DNA of 64,000 nt from Vibrio sp. YMD68. GTDB lineage: Bacteria > Pseudomonadota > Gammaproteobacteria > Enterobacterales > Vibrionaceae. Below are positions 63,672-64,000 of this stretch, piece after piece. Position numbers and translations under genes: made by a program. The notes beneath the pieces were generated by a model, which was not told the DNA's origin, did no database searches, and saw nothing but the letters and a program-made list of their open reading frames with translations. The stretch lies in assembly GCF_029958905.1 (NCBI RefSeq), contig NZ_CP124613.1:992001-1056000 (forward strand), written 5' to 3'. The first letter of the stretch is position 1. Every line of letters starts with the position of its first letter.

Positions 63672-64000
63672 ATGACAAATTCAAAGATATTCGGTAGTAC
63701 TTTGATTATTGCCGGTACCACGATTGGCGCAGGCATGCTTGCGCTCCCTATCGCATCCGCAGGCATTGGATTCTCAACTTCACTCATCATAATGCTGAGC
63801 CTTTGGCTTTTAATGGCTTTCACTGCGCTATTGATGCTTGAACTTCATCAACACGCGGATAGCAATGCTACGCTGCATAGTTTGGCAAAAAAAATATTGG
63901 GGAAAAAAGGCCAATGGTTGACAAGCTTTGCTATGTTGTTTCTTTTCTATTCTTTGTGCTCAGCCTATATCGCAGGAGGTGGCGCTCAGTTTGGTGAGCG
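63672..64000 (+). CDS. tyrP: Aromatic amino acid permease, TyrP type (5' part)
   Basis: The frame is open from ATG 63672 to the window end (109 codons). It starts TNSKIFGSTLIIAGTTIGAG, then MLALPIASAGIGFS, two further helices, HSLAKKILGKKGQWLTSFAMLFLFYSLCSAYIAGGG. This is the N-terminus of the HAAAP family, and the resemblance to TyrP/Mtr is strong (VAGTTIGAGMLA in E. coli TyrP). It would import tyrosine or tryptophan by proton symport. TyrP is favoured over Mtr partly by the TyrR-like boxes. The C-terminal two thirds lie outside the window. Confidence 0.87.
   Translation, partial: MTNSKIFGSTLIIAGTTIGAGMLALPIASAGIGFSTSLIIMLSLWLLMAFTALLMLELHQHADSNATLHSLAKKILGKKGQWLTSFAMLFLFYSLCSAYIAGGGAQFGE

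Overview
The window looks like a stretch of the second chromosome of a Vibrio species (roughly 43% GC by eye). The evidence is gene content and order. pntAB sits beside the vxrABC cell-wall two-component operon, a TraF-like gene and yoaH, then yciH, a DUF3319 gene, a Cre-like recombinase and a D-Ala-D-Ala ligase. I recall the same order around VCA0563-VCA0572 in V. cholerae. A phaB-A-P-C operon, nrdDG and several Vibrio-type DUF proteins agree. I see no rRNA, tRNA, CRISPR array, prophage or plasmid backbone. The only mobile DNA recognised is one broken insertion sequence.

Layout. 1-4113: C-terminus of an M50 peptidase, M48 lipoprotein, menI thioesterase, DUF3389, sgrR and a zinc-ribbon protein. 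4114-8145: a 24-codon membrane peptide gene with its own terminator, a LysR regulator (GTG start) and a PatZ-type lysine acetyltransferase. 8363-11855: SPOR lipoprotein, Ddl, Cre-like recombinase, DUF3319 and YciH. 12065-12619: ISNCY-like IS remnant. 12969-17410 (minus strand): vxrA-vxrB-vxrC-TraF-like-yoaH. 17567-21479 (minus): pntAB, HlyU-family and ComFB-family genes. 21714-30581: three diguanylate cyclases interspersed with outer-membrane proteins, cobQ and a YgiW-type OB-fold protein. 30912-38795: fhs (PurR box), msrAB, dbpA, folE, moeA-moeB. 38989-44851: LruC/GEVED secreted protein with a small lipoprotein, sseA-type sulfurtransferase, retropepsin-like lipoprotein and aromatic aminotransferase. 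45025-48832: nrdDG with two NrdR boxes and an FNR box, and a secreted endonuclease/exonuclease/phosphatase-fold protein. 48958-56736: a reactive-sulfur island. 56890-61179: PHA synthesis. 62045-64000: RhlE-type helicase and the start of a TyrP-type permease with TyrR-like boxes.

How the genes work together. The most unusual unit is the sulfur island. An ArsR-family repressor with the two cysteines of the BigR/SqrR/HlyU persulfide sensors leads a minus-strand operon: arsR, two half-size YeeE/YedE transporters, an RND pump and its adaptor. It diverges from a DUF2892 membrane protein and a CoA-disulfide-reductase/rhodanese fusion, and ATTAG/CTAAT palindromes lie between them. Envelope themes recur: the VxrAB wall-stress system, Ddl, SPOR, ComFB and M48/M50 proteases. 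Anaerobic and one-carbon metabolism are represented by nrdDG (FNR, NrdR), fhs (PurR) and folE.

Some genes and regulatory elements are easy to miss: yoaH (48 aa), whose ribosome binding site lies inside the terminator hairpin of the gene before it; the 24-aa peptide; and an intrinsic terminator between phaP and phaC. Short tandem duplications repeatedly occur just 3' of genes, the clearest being twelve perfect GTAACT units at 22977-23048.
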